Assembly: GCF_019649055.1 (NCBI RefSeq)
Contig: NW_026570223.1
Coordinates: forward strand, 806,001-870,000
DNA: 64,000 bases
From: Paramacrobiotus metropolitanus
Lineage: Eukaryota > Tardigrada > Eutardigrada > Parachela > Macrobiotidae
Reading direction: 5' to 3'
Shown: positions 63,264 through 64,000 of the stretch, one piece after another
Layout: each line of letters begins with the position of its first letter
Position numbering within the stretch: position 1 is the stretch's first letter
Program-made: the position numbers and the translations under genes
Notes under the pieces: generated by a model
The model's database searches: none
The model's input: only the letters and a program-made list of their open reading frames with translations
What the model was told of the DNA's origin: nothing

Positions 63264-63873
63264 CTAGCGAGGGACGTATACTCCGCCATCGTCTTCTTCT
63301 CCCTTAGGCTCGTCGGCTTTGTCGCCTCCGTCCTTTTCTGGAGAGTTATCGGGTATTTCCGGGTCGCCCTGCTGTTGAGGTGCCTGTGCCGATGGTGGGG
63401 GTTTATCGTTGTCGTCGTTATCGTCATCTTCCGACTCGCTTTGTGCGGTGTCGAATGTATCGCCCTCATCATCTTCTTCAGTTGACGGTTCGTCTTCCTT
63501 CTTGGTCGACTTCTTCTTTGTCTTAGTCGACTTCGACTGGCCCTTATGTTGGGTCAAATCTTCAGATCTCCATGGGCGAGGTCGGTGGAAGTGACTGTAC
63601 GTCCTTCGGTATAACCCGTCGTTTCGCGCTCCGAGTCGTTTTCGCCGTGCGTGCTCGAGCTGTTGGAGCTGATGCGGTGCCGACGTACGTTGTCGGTTCG
63701 AAGGGCGCTCGAGGTCGAGGTCGGACTTGGATTCGTCTTTGTGACGACTGTCCAGCCGCTCGAGCTACATGCAGCATGTCGGCTGCTTCACCTGACGGTT
63801 GTTCGTTCGTATCACTGTACGCTTCGACGACTTCCGTGCCCGCTGGAGGTTTCTCCTTGTTAACGTAAGACAT
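63264..63873 (-). CDS. Unknown ORFs A and B of the 60-64 kb chain, separated by a +1 frame change
   Basis: ORF A runs from ATG 63873 (MSYVNKEKPPAG) to TGA at 63562, basic and Ala/Arg/Thr-rich. ORF B, in another frame that is open across that stop, continues to 63264 with Lys-rich then Glu/Asp-rich low complexity (TKTKKKSTKKEDE, ESEDDDNDDND) and ends VYVPR. They may be one disordered protein with an indel, or two exons. No domain. Confidence 0.35.
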
Positions 63874-64000
63874 CCGCAAGTTGAATTCACGCCGTTGTTG
63901 TTCCGGTATCCTGGGACGGTGTATCGTAACGGCACGCCGCGTTCCGCGTTAGTCGTCTGAAGAGCGTTTTCTTCGACCATAGAGGCAACGGGATCGGTTA

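Noticed and set aside
1-64000. CRISPR arrays, rRNA and tRNA genes.
   Set aside because: None seen. The regular repeats are satellites, minisatellites or hairpin arrays without unique spacers in CRISPR form.

Overview
The window is animal nuclear DNA. Genes are split by GT-AG introns, intergenic DNA is long and AT-rich, and there is no prokaryotic gene packing. A secreted peritrophin-type chitin-binding protein and lineage-specific class A GPCRs point to an ecdysozoan. A tardigrade is my best guess, but this is inference only. Host genes are few: a HAPSTR1 (C16orf72) homologue (941-4023), a small secreted protein (6037-6417), two tandem four-exon GPCRs (about 13.1-16.8 kb), a chitin-binding mucin-like protein (42011-43472) and an intronless GPCR on the minus strand (52350-53390).

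Most of the rest is mobile DNA. At 8.6-12.2 kb lies a Ngaro-like tyrosine-recombinase retrotransposon (gag, RT-RNase H with two in-frame stops, tyrosine recombinase) whose 3' end carries five small hairpins with a conserved loop and covarying stems. The largest object is a Polinton/Maverick (adintovirus-like) element at 19893-40905 (21,013 bp). It has 51-bp terminal inverted repeats and a 6-bp target duplication (CATTTT/CATTTG). Its left arm holds a 28-bp minisatellite and plus-strand genes: protein-primed DNA polymerase B in five exons with two frameshifts, an ADP-ribosylglycohydrolase homologue, and a possible PC4-like protein. Its middle is the minus-strand morphogenesis block: protease, major capsid protein, pVI-like, penton-like, integrase with a microsatellite-bearing intron, pW-like, mu-like and packaging ATPase. 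Back to back with the ATPase is a plus-strand TATA-binding-protein-like gene. The right arm is an accessory region: a BIR protein, a spliced secreted protein, a duplicated pair of unknown proteins, a two-BIR IAP with a nearby RING, and a non-coding array of pre-miRNA-like hairpins.

At 49892-52202 a 2.3-kb Helitron-like element encodes a PIF1-type helicase spliced to an OTU protease, with no Rep. It sits exactly between two copies of a 349-bp segment from the 3' end of the downstream GPCR gene. Several MITE/foldback elements and tandem repeats are scattered between 7.7 and 55.5 kb.

The last 7.5 kb (56.4-64 kb) is more GC-rich. It holds a candidate LTR, many tiny hairpins with variable stems and TTTGT/TGTGT/ATGTG loops, and a chain of unrecognised minus-strand ORFs joined by ATGA overlaps. 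It looks like the 3' part of an unidentified element that continues past the window. The most interesting points are the TBP-like gene inside a Polinton, the Polinton hairpin array, the Helitron flanked by a 349-bp duplication, and the two families of conserved-loop mini-hairpins.
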